Shown: one piece after another, positions 20,027 to 31,975 of the stretch | Layout of the letters: each line of letters opens with the position of its first letter | How positions within the stretch are numbered: position 1 is the stretch's first letter | From: Auanema rhodensis | Taxonomy: Eukaryota > Nematoda > Chromadorea > Rhabditida > Rhabditidae | Length of the DNA stretch: 64,000 bases | NCBI GenBank assembly: GCA_964057225.1 | Contig: OZ059896.1 | Location: 11,392,501-11,456,500 of the forward strand | Reading direction: 5' to 3' | Notes under the pieces: model-generated | Told to the model about the DNA's origin: nothing | Database searches by the model: none | What the model saw: the letters and a program-made list of their open reading frames with translations, nothing else | Program-made: the position numbers and the translations under genes

Positions 20027-21417
20027 TCAAAAATCCAAACCTTGAGATGACGTCTCACAAGAGCAGCTTCCTGCACAACCCTGCTTATCGCTAGCTATCA
20101 CCTTTCTCTTCGTCTGTAACTCGTGATATTTATAAACTATCACAATGTGCTTTAAAATCACCTTCCTTGTCCCCAATCCAGTGTCCCCCGTATTCAATCC
20201 CTCTAAGAGCAAACATGCTTTACATAATTTTTGACTCGTCATATAATTACATCTGAGCATTAATATAAATTAAATCAAACATTGACAAATTCTGCTACCT
20301 TTCACATTGCATCATAGTTGGCATAGTAATTTCTTTGCGGATGGTTAAAGCCTCTCCAGAACGTATGAGATCTAAAATAGCCCTGGGGTACAATCTTTCC
20401 AAATTTTTCACGAAACCCCTGAAGAAAACAATAAGAATATTTAAATAGAGCATGGACCTACCTAGCATATCCCCTATAAGCATTTGGTGCATAAATGCAC
20501 TCGGTATAAAAATAATCTAATTTGTTTATCCTAGCATACATAACGATATCCTTTTCGAAACAGTACTGAAAAAAGAATATATGTATTTATTAATTTAAAA
20601 ACATTTAAACCTTAAGAGGTTTGGCCCTAGGTAAAGGAGAATCTTCCCCAGTACATATATTCGTACACCGTTCCAATCTTGCTATGTCTCCTCTTAGAAT
20701 ATTCATCAAAACAGTTTCTGCCATATCATCAGCATTGTGCCCAGTAACAATCTTGGAAGCGCCTACTGCATATGCCCCTCTAAAGCGTGCAAATAAATAA
20801 AGAGCACAATTCACTTCAAAAACCTATCCAAAGCCTGTCTACGAAATACCCCACAGAATGTACAATTATTTTTATTACCAATTTTTGCTACAATATCGTC
20901 CATTGTCCAGCCGTAAAGATCCTTATAACTTAGAATCGTTAAGGGAATTCCGTACTCGATCTTATTTCTCTCAACCGCCTTAAATAAATAGTTTTAAAGC
21001 AATATATTAATCCATACCTGCAAGGAATCATCACGGTAACCTTTTATACCTTCATCAATTGATAACAATACCAAATCTAGCTCGTAAGAATGCCTATCAT
21101 TTAATACCTGTCAGTTATAAAATATATAAATTTCAAAAACTTCATAAAACCTTTAATACATAAGCTAATACTGTCGAGTCTTTTCCTCCCGATGCACCGA
21201 TTGCAACACGTTCTCCAGAACGAAACAGATTGGTAGAAACGATTGTTTGGTGGACATCCTGATAAATTTTAAAAACTAAGATCATAGTTTAGAACTAAAC
21301 AATTCCTACATCTTCAAACCGTTCTGTGAAACATCTATTGCACACAGGCATTTCATCTTTTGCTCTTTTAACTAATGCCTTAGCTGCACATCCATCCGTA
21401 GAACAAGCGATGTGCAT
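20027..21417 (-). CDS. CTU1: Cytoplasmic tRNA 2-thiolation protein 1 (CTU1/NCS6)
   Basis: ATP-dependent thiouridylase that, with CTU2, makes the 2-thio group of wobble uridine in tRNA-Lys, Glu and Gln, using sulfur from URM1. The N-terminus carries a Cys-rich zinc motif (CSTDGC...CNRCF). The PP-loop is [15 protein letters not shown] (about 21,200). [22 protein letters not shown], the catalytic-cysteine motif [31 protein letters not shown] and a second zinc motif near the C-terminus (CERC...[11 protein letters not shown]) follow in the expected order. The protein ends SSQGLDF, similar to the conserved PDF-type ending of the family. Seven or more short introns are present, one splitting CERC near 20,265. 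It converges on IFRD, with 141 bp between stops. Confidence 0.95.
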
Positions 21418-22262
21418 TTGTCTAAAAAGCTTTAATAACTAATTTTGTTTCTGAAATAAATCAGTAAGAATGAAAATATACGAGAATAAAACTGAGTTTG
21501 TTGAACACCACGATATATGTGAATAGATTTACTTTAAGAACTAATCATAAAAATAAATGCTTAGTTATCTCATGATCGAACACGCAAACACGTTTACATG
21601 ATTGTATATTCTAAAATCTGGTACTATCAACACATGCAAGGTTTTGATATTTAATAAGTATGGAAATTAACCCAGCGTGAATCGAAATAAAACTTTCATT
21701 GAATATACAGATAGAGAGTGCGAGCTCTTTTTATAATAAGTTAATATGAACATTATTAGAACATCAGTTTGTCTAAGTTGTGGCACTACACTAGCACTAT
21801 TTTTAGCATCAGACCAACCAGTAAAAATATAAAAACTTTCAATCCACATCTAACCACATTTCCTAGTTGTATTTACATAGAATGAAGTACAACTGAGATG
21901 TGCCTCCCAATTGTATGGGAAAAAAGAAACTTATTGCAATATATAGACAAGAGCACGATTTTGTTCTAGTAGCCCAAAATCGTTTCACTAATGGTGTAAA
22001 GGTTGAGCATGACATGAATAGAGAAGGAAATATCAGCCAAATATACTAAGTTAAGCTAATATTTTAGCTTGTTATTAGAAAATATAGAATACCAGAATAT
22101 TAAGGCAAAACCACAGAGAACATGAATAAAAATACAAGATAGACGGAATATATAGTGGAATAACTAGACAGGATATAGCAGGAAGTCCTTGAAAGAATAT
22201 TACGCCAAGCTGCACAATATTTAAATTTGACAGTGAATTAATATACGTCATTACATGAGGCG
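21418..22262. other. Intergenic, no gene seen
   Basis: About 845 bp between CTU1 and the end of the RBM15-like gene, both on the minus strand. It should hold the CTU1 promoter. Short frames in this stretch have no family resemblance and no good splice partners. Confidence 0.55.
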
Positions 22263-24366
22263 TTAGCGGGGAGAAGAAGTTTCAGAAGGAGCTTTCATCC
22301 CAAGCACGAATAGTAGATAAGGAGATCCTTCATTTAACAGTTTAACTTGAGGCGAAAAGTGGGATAATAGTCGAGTGGCCATTTCACAGTGAGGAAAAAT
22401 ATACAGAATTCCGTCTGGGACAGATACAACTCCTTAATTTAATCATCTTAGCAAGTCTACAACAATATACTAACCAGCAGCATCCTTCTCGGTGAGATAA
22501 CGCACAAGAGGTCTCACCTCTTCAGATTGCTTTCCTATAGCTATCATTATAGAGATTTGTTTGGAAGAAGTACTTGTTAGTCTCTCTAATAATGCGTCCT
22601 GACTAGCTAGAGCTAATCTGCAAACAAAACAATTATTTGAATAGTAGAACAAGGTAACTACCTCTGTGTAACATGCAACTTCATAGCATTACCATCTTCA
22701 TCGCGTAATAATTTTTGTAACAACTTTTCCGCACCGGCAATTCTATACAATCGCACATTGTATTCAGCTTTTTTTAATAACACCTATACTCAAGTATAAA
22801 ATAAAATTCTATTTTAAACGTATTATTAAACCTGTCCCTGCCAAGTTGTCGCGTAATCTTCATCTAAATCTTCAAAAGACTTCACTACGGGCTTCGGTGA
22901 GCCAGGGGGTGTGCGAGGCCCACTAGGACCAGGTGGCGATTTTGTTGCTCTTCGTTTACGAGCAAATACAGAACCAACAACACCCTCTTTGGGAGCATCA
23001 TCTCTGAACAAAGTTATAAAAAAAAAAAATTCATAAAACCCACTTTGCAAAATCTACCATTATACAACGATCTCGCCCACCCAAGGGGAAATTTTTCATT
23101 GCGCGACAAGCATCTTGAGCGGAGCCAATACCGGCAAAACGAATATACGCCATATCGGCCCCTTCCTATATAGGATTTTTGAAAAGTCTTATTATTAAAA
23201 GTTAACCTCATAATCAATCTTTTCTATAAGTCCATATCGATCGAATTCCTTTGTGAGCATCTCGGTAGTAGCCCAAGGGCCAAGACTTCCAACCCATAAT
23301 CTTCTTGATACCTTCAAAAATACCTTGTGCGGTTATGCAATGAGTTTTTACCTGGCTTTTGCCATAACCAATTTTACACCGAGCGCAACCGTGACGGATT
23401 GGGCGATCATGCTCACCGTGCTTAGCATCCATAGCTTGCTCGAGGCTCTGCAAAAAAAAATAATAAAGAAAATAGAAAACAATGAGAAAAACCTGAAACA
23501 TGACAAACGAATAAGCTGCATCGGTGTTAGCTGGAGTTTTTATATCAATATCTTCAATTTTTCCGTAGCGAGAAAATACCTGAAAATATATTGATAAAGG
23601 TTTAGGTAAACTAAGTTTAGCCTCTCACTTTACGTATTTCGTGTTCTGTAATATCAGCAGGCATATTACCAACAAACAATGTCCTAGTAGCATCAGAATC
23701 GTCCTCTTTCAATCTCCAAGTAGGAGGTTCTTTAGGTCGATTACTGCTTCGCCTATCAGGTGATCTTCTACTATTTCCATTACGATCGTTCTGTAATAAA
23801 AAAAATAAATTTTTAGGATAGGATTTAAAACCTGAAGTGCTCTGTTGAACCTATCTGGAATATATTTTCCTTCTTGATCACGCAAGATTCCTGCAGGGTC
23901 ACATAAAACATGTTTGCCCAGGGTTTTCTTCAGTCTGTCCATCAGGTGATATCTGTTTATAAAAATATTTATATAAATAATGAATGGAAAAAACACCTTA
24001 TTTTTCGGGCACATTCACGTTTTTCAAAATTAACATATGCCAATCTTTCATCATCTCCCGGGTTTCGTACAACTTTGATCTAATTTGGGAACACTATTAT
24101 ATGAGAATAAAAATAACGAACTTCAAATGGGAAAAATTTCCTGAATTCATTTGTAAGGATTTCTTTTATTTCATCTCTTTCTAGCCGATCATCAAACCCA
24201 GATATACGCAAGTTCATGTACTCTTCAGGAGAATGACTTCCAAAGCGCTCTCTAAATATAAACATTAGTTATAAAACGATTCGATAAACCACTTATAGAA
24301 TGAAGAAAGATCATTCGAGCTCCTCACTGTACTTCTACCTCGTTCTTCATCATCTCTTCGGCTCAT
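22263..24366 (-). CDS. RBM15: RBM15/Spenito-like protein: three RRMs and a SPOC domain
   Basis: Nuclear RNA-binding protein of the split-ends family; RBM15 homologues guide the m6A methyltransferase complex to RNA. Order on the minus strand: an Arg/Ser-rich start (MSRRDDEERGRSTVRSS) at 24,366; RRM1 with YMNLRISGFDDRLERDEI and DDERLAYVNF; a linker with ILRDQEGKYIPDR; RRM2 with RTLFVGNMPADITEHEI and AAYSFVMF; RRM3 with RLWVGSLGPWATTEML, MAYIRF and MKNFPLGGRDRCIMVDFAK, the most family-specific part; a Pro-rich linker; then the SPOC domain from about 22,860, ending RPLVRYLTEKDAAGVVSVPD, GILYIFP and LLFVLG. Introns are about 40-60 bp. The stop is at 22,265-22,263. The final SPOC exon is separated by an intron at about 22,439-22,482, and reading straight on gives a premature stop. 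Confidence 0.9.
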
Positions 24367-25099
24367 TTCTATAATAGAGTTGGGAACAAGCAGTACAATA
24401 TAATACAGGAGTAAACAGTTCAATATCAAATACAAATGACCATTATTAGTTTATAAATGCCAATCCGAAACGAAAGAATAAGCTATAATGTTTATATTGA
24501 ATATGAATACTGAAATGCTAACTGTTGAGTCTACATCCAAAAAATTGATTATTGGCTTTGAATTATGAATAACCAGTAATGATACAAAATCAAAAGAAAT
24601 GCTTTCAAAACCAAACAAACATATTGTCATCTTATTCAAATTTAGCTGTATACAATAAATATTGTGAAAATTAAAATTAGTATATTTATTATGTTATAGA
24701 TAAAATTGAAAATTTTCATATACCTTTGATAAATAGCTACCCTAGCCGTTGCGCGCGCGTAAGCGACGCGGTTTCTTCATAAAGCACCCTTATACATCAA
24801 ACGTATCCGTGAGCTAATAGTAAGATTGCCATTAATAGCGAAGAAAGATTTTTATTACTTATTTTATCTATAAATACAATGAACTTCAACATAATAACAG
24901 AGGAGACAACGAAAATAGCTTAAATATAAAAATGTTTTTATACTTGTTTTTAAGCTATTCTATTTTGAATAAAAAACCACTAAATACATAAAAAATAATT
25001 TAAATTCAGACTTTCAAATTCACGTGATTTCATTTAATATAAAAACGTGAATTCAACTGGTCGTTAAGTTTACGTTCCGTCTAATAAGTTCGGGGTGCA
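24367..25099. promoter_or_regulatory. Divergent intergenic region between RBM15-like and PP1-like genes
   Basis: This 733-bp gap separates two outward-facing genes and should contain both promoters. It includes an isolated CpG-rich patch at 24,751-24,770 (GCGCGCGCGTAAGCGACGCG) that contrasts sharply with the AT-rich surroundings and could be a regulatory element. No gene was recognised. Confidence 0.4.
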
Positions 25100-26335
25100 A
25101 TGGTAGAAGGAGGAGTAAAGTTAGATGTTGATGATCTAATTTGCAAACTTTTGAATGTTGGAACGCCAGGAAATGCTCTTGTTGCTACTGTCCGTGAAGA
25201 AACACTATTAAATCTGTGCCAACTGGCAAAGTAATAACTTGACAGAACTTTTGTATATAATTGAAAAAATATAGAGTTGTGTTTGCTTCTCAACCAAATG
25301 TTGTGGAAATTAGCCCTCCAGTTAAAATTTGTGGCGATATTCATGGTCAATACAGCGGTACCAAGGCTTCAGATTCGGTCATTAGTTTCTTTTCAGATCT
25401 TTTAAGATTGTTCTATCAGGGTAGCTTCCCCCCTGTTGTTAACTATATGTTTCTCGGAGATTATGTGGATAGAGGGCATCAAAACCTTGAAGTTATATCT
25501 TTACTTCTTTGTTATAAAGTGAGAAAGAACACTACTACATTATTTACTTTTCCTTAAGGTAAAATATCCGAAAAATGTTTTTCTTCTACGTGGGAATCAC
25601 GAGTGCCCATCAATTAATAGAGTGTATGGTTTTTTTGAGGAATGCTCACGTCGATACGGCAGTTCTAAGATTTGGTTAGCTTTCCAGGTAGTAATGCTCT
25701 AAAGAAAAAATAGGAACGCATGAAAGTACACACACATCTTAGGGTGTTTTCGGAATGATGCCACTTTGTGGACTCATAAGTGGCAAAATATTATGTATGC
25801 ATGGAGGAATTTCGCCTGTCTTAGAGAGTATAGATCAATTAAAATTGCTCCATAGATCATTAGACCCTCCTAATCCATCGTTACAGCTGGATTTACTATG
25901 GTCCGATCCGGATAATACAATTTCTGTACGTGTCTATATAACGTAAAATACAGTCAATATTCTCAGGGTTGGGCCTCTAGTACCAGAGGTGTATCATACA
26001 CATTCGGTGCTGATGTTCTCGCGTCTTTGATGAATGAACTTGGAATTGATTTAATAGCAAGAGCACACCAGGTAATACTGTTTTTATTTTAATTAAAACT
26101 GTTATTAGGTTGTCCAAGATGGATATGAATTTTTTGGAAACAAACGGATGGTCACTATTTTTTCAGCTCCTCATTATTGCGGTCAATTTGATAATGCTGC
26201 AGCTATCATGAATGTAGATGAGAGCTTGTTATGCTCATTTCAGGTTCAGTTCAACATTTTAAAGCTGAAAAAATACTGGCTTTTCAGATTTTAAGACCTT
26301 TAATGAAAAAGGTGGTTATTTCGAATGATATGTAA
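25100..26335 (+). CDS. Divergent PP1-like serine/threonine phosphatase
   Basis: Metal-dependent PPP-family catalytic subunit. All signature motifs are present after splicing: [17 protein letters not shown] (intron at about 25,355-25,395 within it), [58 protein letters not shown] and [15 protein letters not shown], so the metal ligands and catalytic His/Asp are retained. The substitution HYCGQFDN in place of [18 protein letters not shown] in place of FNCLPIAAI, and the very short tail after SFQILRP are unlike canonical PP1 and resemble the expanded, often germline, PP1-like families of nematodes. Seven exons; start ATG at 25,100, stop at 26,333-26,335. Regulatory partners are unknown. Confidence 0.9.
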
Positions 26336-26566
26336 ATATTATACATGCCTTGTTCATATATTCAGCATTGTTTTGTAAAATAAGTTTCAAATCAGTAAGT
26401 AAATAGAGAAGTTATCTTGAGTATTTTTATTTTCAAGTATTTAAATACACCTAACTATAATCAGACAAGGTAAATTTTGAAAATATGAAATAAGCATTTG
26501 TTGAATTAAAAGTCACCAGTAAATAAACCTGAAAAAATAGAAGTAATCTAAACACTCCAGATTATC

Positions 26567-28160
26567 TTACTTTTCTTGTCGAGAGTTTCGATAGCAACTC
26601 GATTTTAAAATGTTGCCGGAGTCATCTTCTATGTCAATATATGTATGCGATTTCGGAGGATGTTTATGAGCTGTTCTGGTTAAATCAACACGGCCCCACA
26701 ATAAAGAACTATTTTCAGGTTTCGTATCACATTTGCTATACTTCCAATATATGTCTTCTTCAAATATGGCTAAAAATGAACTCTTACAATTTAATATAAA
26801 TAATATTTTCTGTTTGAAAACATACGCGGATTGTCTAGCTGTAAATTGTGAATAATTGTGAAAGATATTACTAAATTTCTATCCAGAATGTAATTTAATT
26901 CAATATCATCATCGTCCAAGCCGAACGGCCTCATTAAATCTTGTCCGACCTGTAATATTTCATATATCAATAGTATTTCAGTCAAAATAACTGCAATATA
27001 TACTTTAAACCATCCCACGAAAAAAAGAAACTGGACAATAGTAAATACTGGAATACAAAAATCGATTCCGTTATCATCATCTAAAAACTGTCGGCCAAAT
27101 AAGCAGAAAAAAAAGAAAGAATATGTTGCCAATGCTGCTACCTAAATTGAAGAGCCATAATTTATATTTTTCAATTGCTTACTTGTGTATATACCAAGGG
27201 TAAACAAACCCAATCATGGCTAAACAACCGACGAAGAGAAACTCTATAGTTTTTCAATTCATTAGATACAGTTGATAAATACTGAACCTGAGCTCTTCCA
27301 GCGTTTACCTTAAACCTCTTTCATTCTGATAACTAATTGAAAAGGTAAAATGAAATCAATACAATGTAATATTCATTAAATGTGTTTAAATACCTCCCCA
27401 GCAACAATTTGCTGAACCCAATGCAACGGAGTTAACCAAAGCACGCCGGGTGAACTCTCCTAAAACATAAGTAGTATAAGTACAGCTTTCTAAATTTGTT
27501 CACAACTTTTAAGAATTCTAGAGACTTCAATTCTGCTTGAGTTAGCAGTCCAGCATCTATAATGTAAGACAATTCAGGAAAACGAAGCTTTACTTTGCTC
27601 GATATATCTCTCCTTAATTTCAGCATTTCTTGGAATATTTATTTAGTTTTACCATGCAAGAGTTGCCGAAAGATTGAGGTACCGAGCGATTTGATGTCGA
27701 GCTTGACATGAAAGCGAATCCTTGAACGGTAAAGCCATACATACACTAGAAATTAAATCTTCTGGCCAAGCAAGACATTCGAACTGTCTCCACCATCTGT
27801 TTAAGCTTAATTAAAAAGTAATTAACGTAATTGATAACCTCGAAACCACATTAGAGACATAGAATCCTAACAGGAATGTCAAAGGAATCATTTTAGTATA
27901 TTCATTAAACTCTTTGGCTATTGTGTTGAATGTCTTTCTGAAATCGCATCCAATAAATACTTTCAGACTATTTAATATGTTTACTTATATAATTTCCTAG
28001 AATAAGGATCAAAAACAGGTATTAAATCGTTGTAAATGAAACGAACAATATAGAAAATAATGAGAAAAACACAGAGCTCTCTCCAAACCGATCTCCAAAT
28101 CGATCCCTTCCATCGAAGAAAAAGACGAAACAAATTTCCGGATGAATAAGATACCGTCAT
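26567..28160 (-). CDS. Bestrophin-family chloride channel
   Basis: Calcium-activated anion channel of the plasma membrane, a pentamer with the pore formed by the N-terminal half. The N-terminus [20 protein letters not shown] matches the family start. [19 protein letters not shown] (calcium/neck region), the loop with [12 protein letters not shown], a [14 protein letters not shown] segment, the second membrane part VGRQFL...[15 protein letters not shown], and the acidic calcium clasp INPFG-type [19 protein letters not shown] all follow. The C-terminus is short compared with human BEST1 and ends at 26,567. The gene is on the minus strand from ATG 28,160, with about seven introns. It faces the PP1-like gene tail to tail. 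Nematodes have many bestrophins and I cannot say which paralogue this is. Confidence 0.92.
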
Positions 28161-28437
28161 TCTGAAATAAGGAAACTCATTAATACACCTCTAGATAAAA
28201 AGAAATGATAATTAAAAATGATTCATTAAATCTGTTCGCTGTCTTAGACAAACAAAAGTTCTGTTTAATGAAAAATTGTATAAGTGGACAGCCTGAAAAA
28301 TAAATATTGTATTAAAGTTCTAAAAAAAAGATATGTTCACACAATTTTTATTGATCGTTATTTTTTACTTTTTATTTAGGCTAAGCCGTAGCATAAAATT
28401 ATTTCATAAACAAAAGTTTAAATTCATTCCCAACATG

Positions 28438-28825
28438 CAAACTTTACTAACCACGCCCCCAAACAGTTTTCAAAAACATCCTTTAGACGCTTCAGTTGCC
28501 AAAAACATATTTTCATACTCTCAGAGCATGGATTTCTAAAAAAAAGTTTTAAAAAAAAAGTAAGTTTTTACATTTTTTAAAATTCAAAATCTTGTAAATT
28601 ATATAACTGTAATTGATTTTTAAATATTAATAAAAACTTTCCAATCCAAACATATCATTTCACATACATTATAATTATTATTGAAATTACTTAATGTTGT
28701 TTATAATTTAATTTTGTTTTACATTACATTTCAACATAAAAATTTTAAGCCTGTAATTGATTTTTGAATATCAATAAGCTTTGCAATAGTAACTCCGAGT
28801 AACTTTTCACTGTACCTTATATGGT
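28438..28825 (+). repeat. Decayed Maverick end, remnant 1
   Basis: Contains the Maverick tip motif ACTAACCACGCCCCCAAACAG followed by two degraded CAAAAACAT iterons. After AT-rich DNA it reaches TTCACTGTACCTTATATGG, a diverged form of the inner block found in the other ends (GTTCACCGTACCTCTTATGG). It stops exactly where another Maverick end begins. No element genes follow. It looks like the left edge of an older Maverick that was itself hit by another. Confidence 0.6.
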
Positions 28826-29133
28826 AGTAGAAAGCTGTGCAAAATTTACTAACCATGATCCCAAACAGCTGTCAAAAACATACTTTAGAGGGGCGTCAGC
28901 TTTGAAAATCATATCTTTGGACTCATACCTGAGCTCATGGATTTCTAAAAATATTCATGATTAAAAAAAATTTTTTTTCAAAATCAAACGTGTGTATAAT
29001 TATATATAAAATCATATTTTGGGATCATGGTTCATGGATTTTCCTTTTTAAAATAAAACATCATGATTCAAAACAAGATTTTTTTAAAATTTAATTAAAT
29101 TTTAAATTTGTTTTTCAAATGTATGTATATAGT
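28826..29133 (+). repeat. Decayed Maverick end, remnant 2
   Basis: Starts AGTAGAAAGCTGTGCAAAAT, the element tip, carries degraded iterons and the GGTTCATGGATTTTCC block, and is cut after about 308 bp inside the sequence CAAATGTATGTATATAGT, where element A starts. It corresponds to the outer third of a terminal repeat. Confidence 0.65.
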
Positions 29134-30436
29134 AGTAGAGAGCTATGCCGAATTTACTAACCACGCCCCCAAACAGTTGCTAAAAACATACTTTTGAGGG
29201 CGTCAGCTGTCAAAATCATACTTTTGGGGGCGTCAGCTGTCAAAATCATATTTTCGGCGTCAGCTGTCAAAAATATACTTTTCCTCCCGAGGCAGGCTCT
29301 CGAGCCTGCGCATGGATCAAAATGCATGATTTTTTTTAAAATCATTTTTAAAATTATTTTTTTAATGTTTTTTTAAGGAATTTTTATTATTTATATATTT
29401 GTTAATTGTATTTGTAAATATTTTTTAAAATTATTTCTTTTTAAATGTATTTTTAATATTTTTATATGTTTTAAATATTATTATTTAATTATTTCTTTTT
29501 AAATGTATTTTATATATTTTTAAAATATTATTAAAATTATCTCCTTTTAAATGTATTTTTAATATTCATACATTTGAATAAACTTTTTAATATATATTGT
29601 TTTTGTCTTAATTTATAAAATTTGAATATATATAAAAGCTAATAAATATGTTCACCGTACCTCTTATGGGTTAATTGATGGAACTCATATCGAAGGTTAA
29701 TTCGATAAGATATATTTTATATATTTATTTTTTTTTTGTTTACATTGTTTGCAGATTGTGTTTATTATAGTTTATAATTATTAATTTAACTTTTAAAAAG
29801 TCTGTTGTTTATGTAGGCAAACCATTTTGTTCACCGTACCTCTTATGGGTAAATCAATGGAACACATATCGAAAGTTAATTCGATAAGAACGATATGAAA
29901 TACAAAAGTTAATGAAACACATATCGAAGGTTAATTCGATAAGAACGATATGAAATACAAAATTCAATGGAACACATATCGAAGGTTAATTCGATAAGAT
30001 CGTTAAAACAGGTGCGCTGACCCACACATGTACCACATGGCAATAGTTTTGTTCATAAAAATATGATAAATAGCTGTACAGCACAAGTATCCATAACGCT
30101 AAAGAATACTTACTATGCCAAGGGGTCATGGGTATATAGTTTTTAGTATCAAAAATGTTAATGGAACACATATCGAATATCAATTCGATAAGATTGGTGA
30201 AACAGATACGTTGACCTACAATGAACCAAATGGCAAAGCACTTGTTCATTAAAGTATAACAAATAGCTGTATAGCATATGCATCAAGATTTCTAATATTC
30301 TCAAATTACGTGGAAAGAAGAGTATATAGAAAAAGTTTTAGTGTGTATATTACTAATATTCTAATACACTAACTCAATGGAACACATATCGAAGATTAAT
30401 TTAATAAGATTGTTGAAACAGGTGCGCTGACCACAA
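29134..30436 (+). repeat. Left terminal repeat of element A
   Basis: About 1.3 kb, longer than the repeats of B and C. The tip AGTAGAGAGCTATGCCG is followed by CAGCTG-containing iterons (29,170-29,280) with a foreign-looking GC-rich insert (CTCCCGAGGCAGGCTCTCGA) at about 29,283. Four well-kept palindromic units (ATCGAAGGTTAATTCGAT type) start at 29,689, 29,868, 29,923 and 29,978, with two degraded ones near 30,170 and 30,390. The GTTCACCGTACCTCTTATGG block is present twice (about 29,650 and 29,830), so part of the repeat is duplicated. The inner end is set by the GCGCTGACC block shared with B and C. Confidence 0.75.
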
Positions 30437-31089
30437 CAACACATGCGTATTTATTAACAACGGATTGGTAACTGTCACTGTTGACAGCTGTAATATGATA
30501 CAATGTTGAGTGTTGGCAACATTGTTACGTGACAATAAAACAACTGACTGTTCTTGCAATGAAGTGTAATATAAATGTGTAAAATGAAATATGGATAACT
30601 ACCTCTCAGAGTTTGCATAATTTTATTCTAACAAGATACAATGGCTGCTAACAGGTTGTGTTTTTTCCTATCTTTTTTTTAAAATTAAAATATTTATTTT
30701 CAGTTATAAGCGTGTATGTGAAGAGTTGGGGTTCGATTATGAGGAAATTTATCAACTCAGGTAATTTAACAATATTTTTAAAATATACATCTTTGTTTTT
30801 TTAGTAAGCGCATAAAGCTTACCGAGAGTGGTGGTGTTGAGCTCTGCGACCCCGCAATAACCACTTCCAATAGTGGTCCCTCGTCATCGAGGGTTATTGA
30901 AGTTATCACCTTGGATGACAGCGATAATGAGTAAGCTATCATATGATGAAAAAGCATGAAATTTTTTTTTCAGAGAATGGAATCCCGAGATACCATCAAC
31001 TAGTGGAGAACAATTAGGAGGCGGTTCATCCTTCAACGATATTTGTCAAATAAAGGTACGAGCTTTTAAACTTTTTTTTTTTTCATGTT

Positions 31090-31975
31090 ACAATTCTTTT
31101 CACTCTATATCTTTTATTTGATTACATATCTTGAGCAATTTTAAATTCTGCCATCTATTTTTAAACAAATCATCATACATTTGGTGACTTTTTGAAAAAT
31201 AAAATAAAATCTTATCCCAAATCCATGCCATAATATCATTTATTAAATTTTTATTCATTAAAATACACTTAAATTTAAATATTTTGATGCTCAAAAACTG
31301 ACACATTTAAATATTTTGTATTTTCTAAACCATTTCACTTCATCTCTTTTATTTAATTTCATATTTTAAACAATTTTAAATTTTTACCACTACTTTATAA
31401 TTTTTATTTATTAAACTTTTTAATCATTAAATTACACTTAAATTTAAATATTTTGATGCGCAAAAACAGAAACATTTAAATATTTTGTTTTTTCTAAACC
31501 ATTTCACTCCATCTATTTTAAACAATTTTATATTTCTACCACTATTTCATAATTTCATTTTTTAAATTTTTAATCATTAAAAAAAAAAACATTTAAATTT
31601 CAATATTGTGATGCTCAAAAACTGAAACATGAAATTGATTTATATTTTCTAAGCCATTTCACTTCATCTCTTTTATTTAATCACATATCTTGAACAAATT
31701 TAAATTTCTATCACTTTTTCATAATTTCGTTTATTAAATTTTTAATCACTAAAAAACATTTAAATTTCAATATTGTGATGCTCAAAAACTGAAACATTTA
31801 AATATTTTGTATTTTCTAAACCATTTCACTTCATCTCTTTTATTTATATATATTTTAAACAATTTTATAATTCTACTATTATTTAATTTTTATTTATTAA
31901 ATTTTTAAACATTAAAAAAAAAATTGATGCTCAAAAACTGAAACATTTAAATATTTTGTATTTTTCTAATCGTTT
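31090..31975 (+). repeat. Tandem minisatellite in the long polymerase intron of element A
   Basis: About five degenerate tandem units of roughly 155-230 bp. Each has a CCATTTCACTTCATCTCTTTT-like block (about 31,100, 31,330, 31,500, 31,655 and 31,825), a TTTTAAACAATTTTA block and an ATGCTCAAAAACTGAAACAT block. The equivalent intron of B (about 48,053-48,620) is shorter and has only traces of the block on the opposite strand, so the array expanded after the copies separated. Confidence 0.7.

Noticed and set aside
24751-24770. CpG-rich patch as a relative of the GCGCGCG core in the Maverick divergent promoter
   Set aside because: Only the simple GCGCGCG run is shared; flanks differ.
28333-28539. 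68-codon frame left of the Maverick cluster
   Set aside because: It runs into a decayed Maverick tip, lacks an acceptor or family match, and is low-complexity.
30841-30931. Inverted GAGGG/CCCTC near the A polymerase start as a terminator or hairpin
   Set aside because: It lies in the coding exon for the acidic segment and is explained by codons shared with B.
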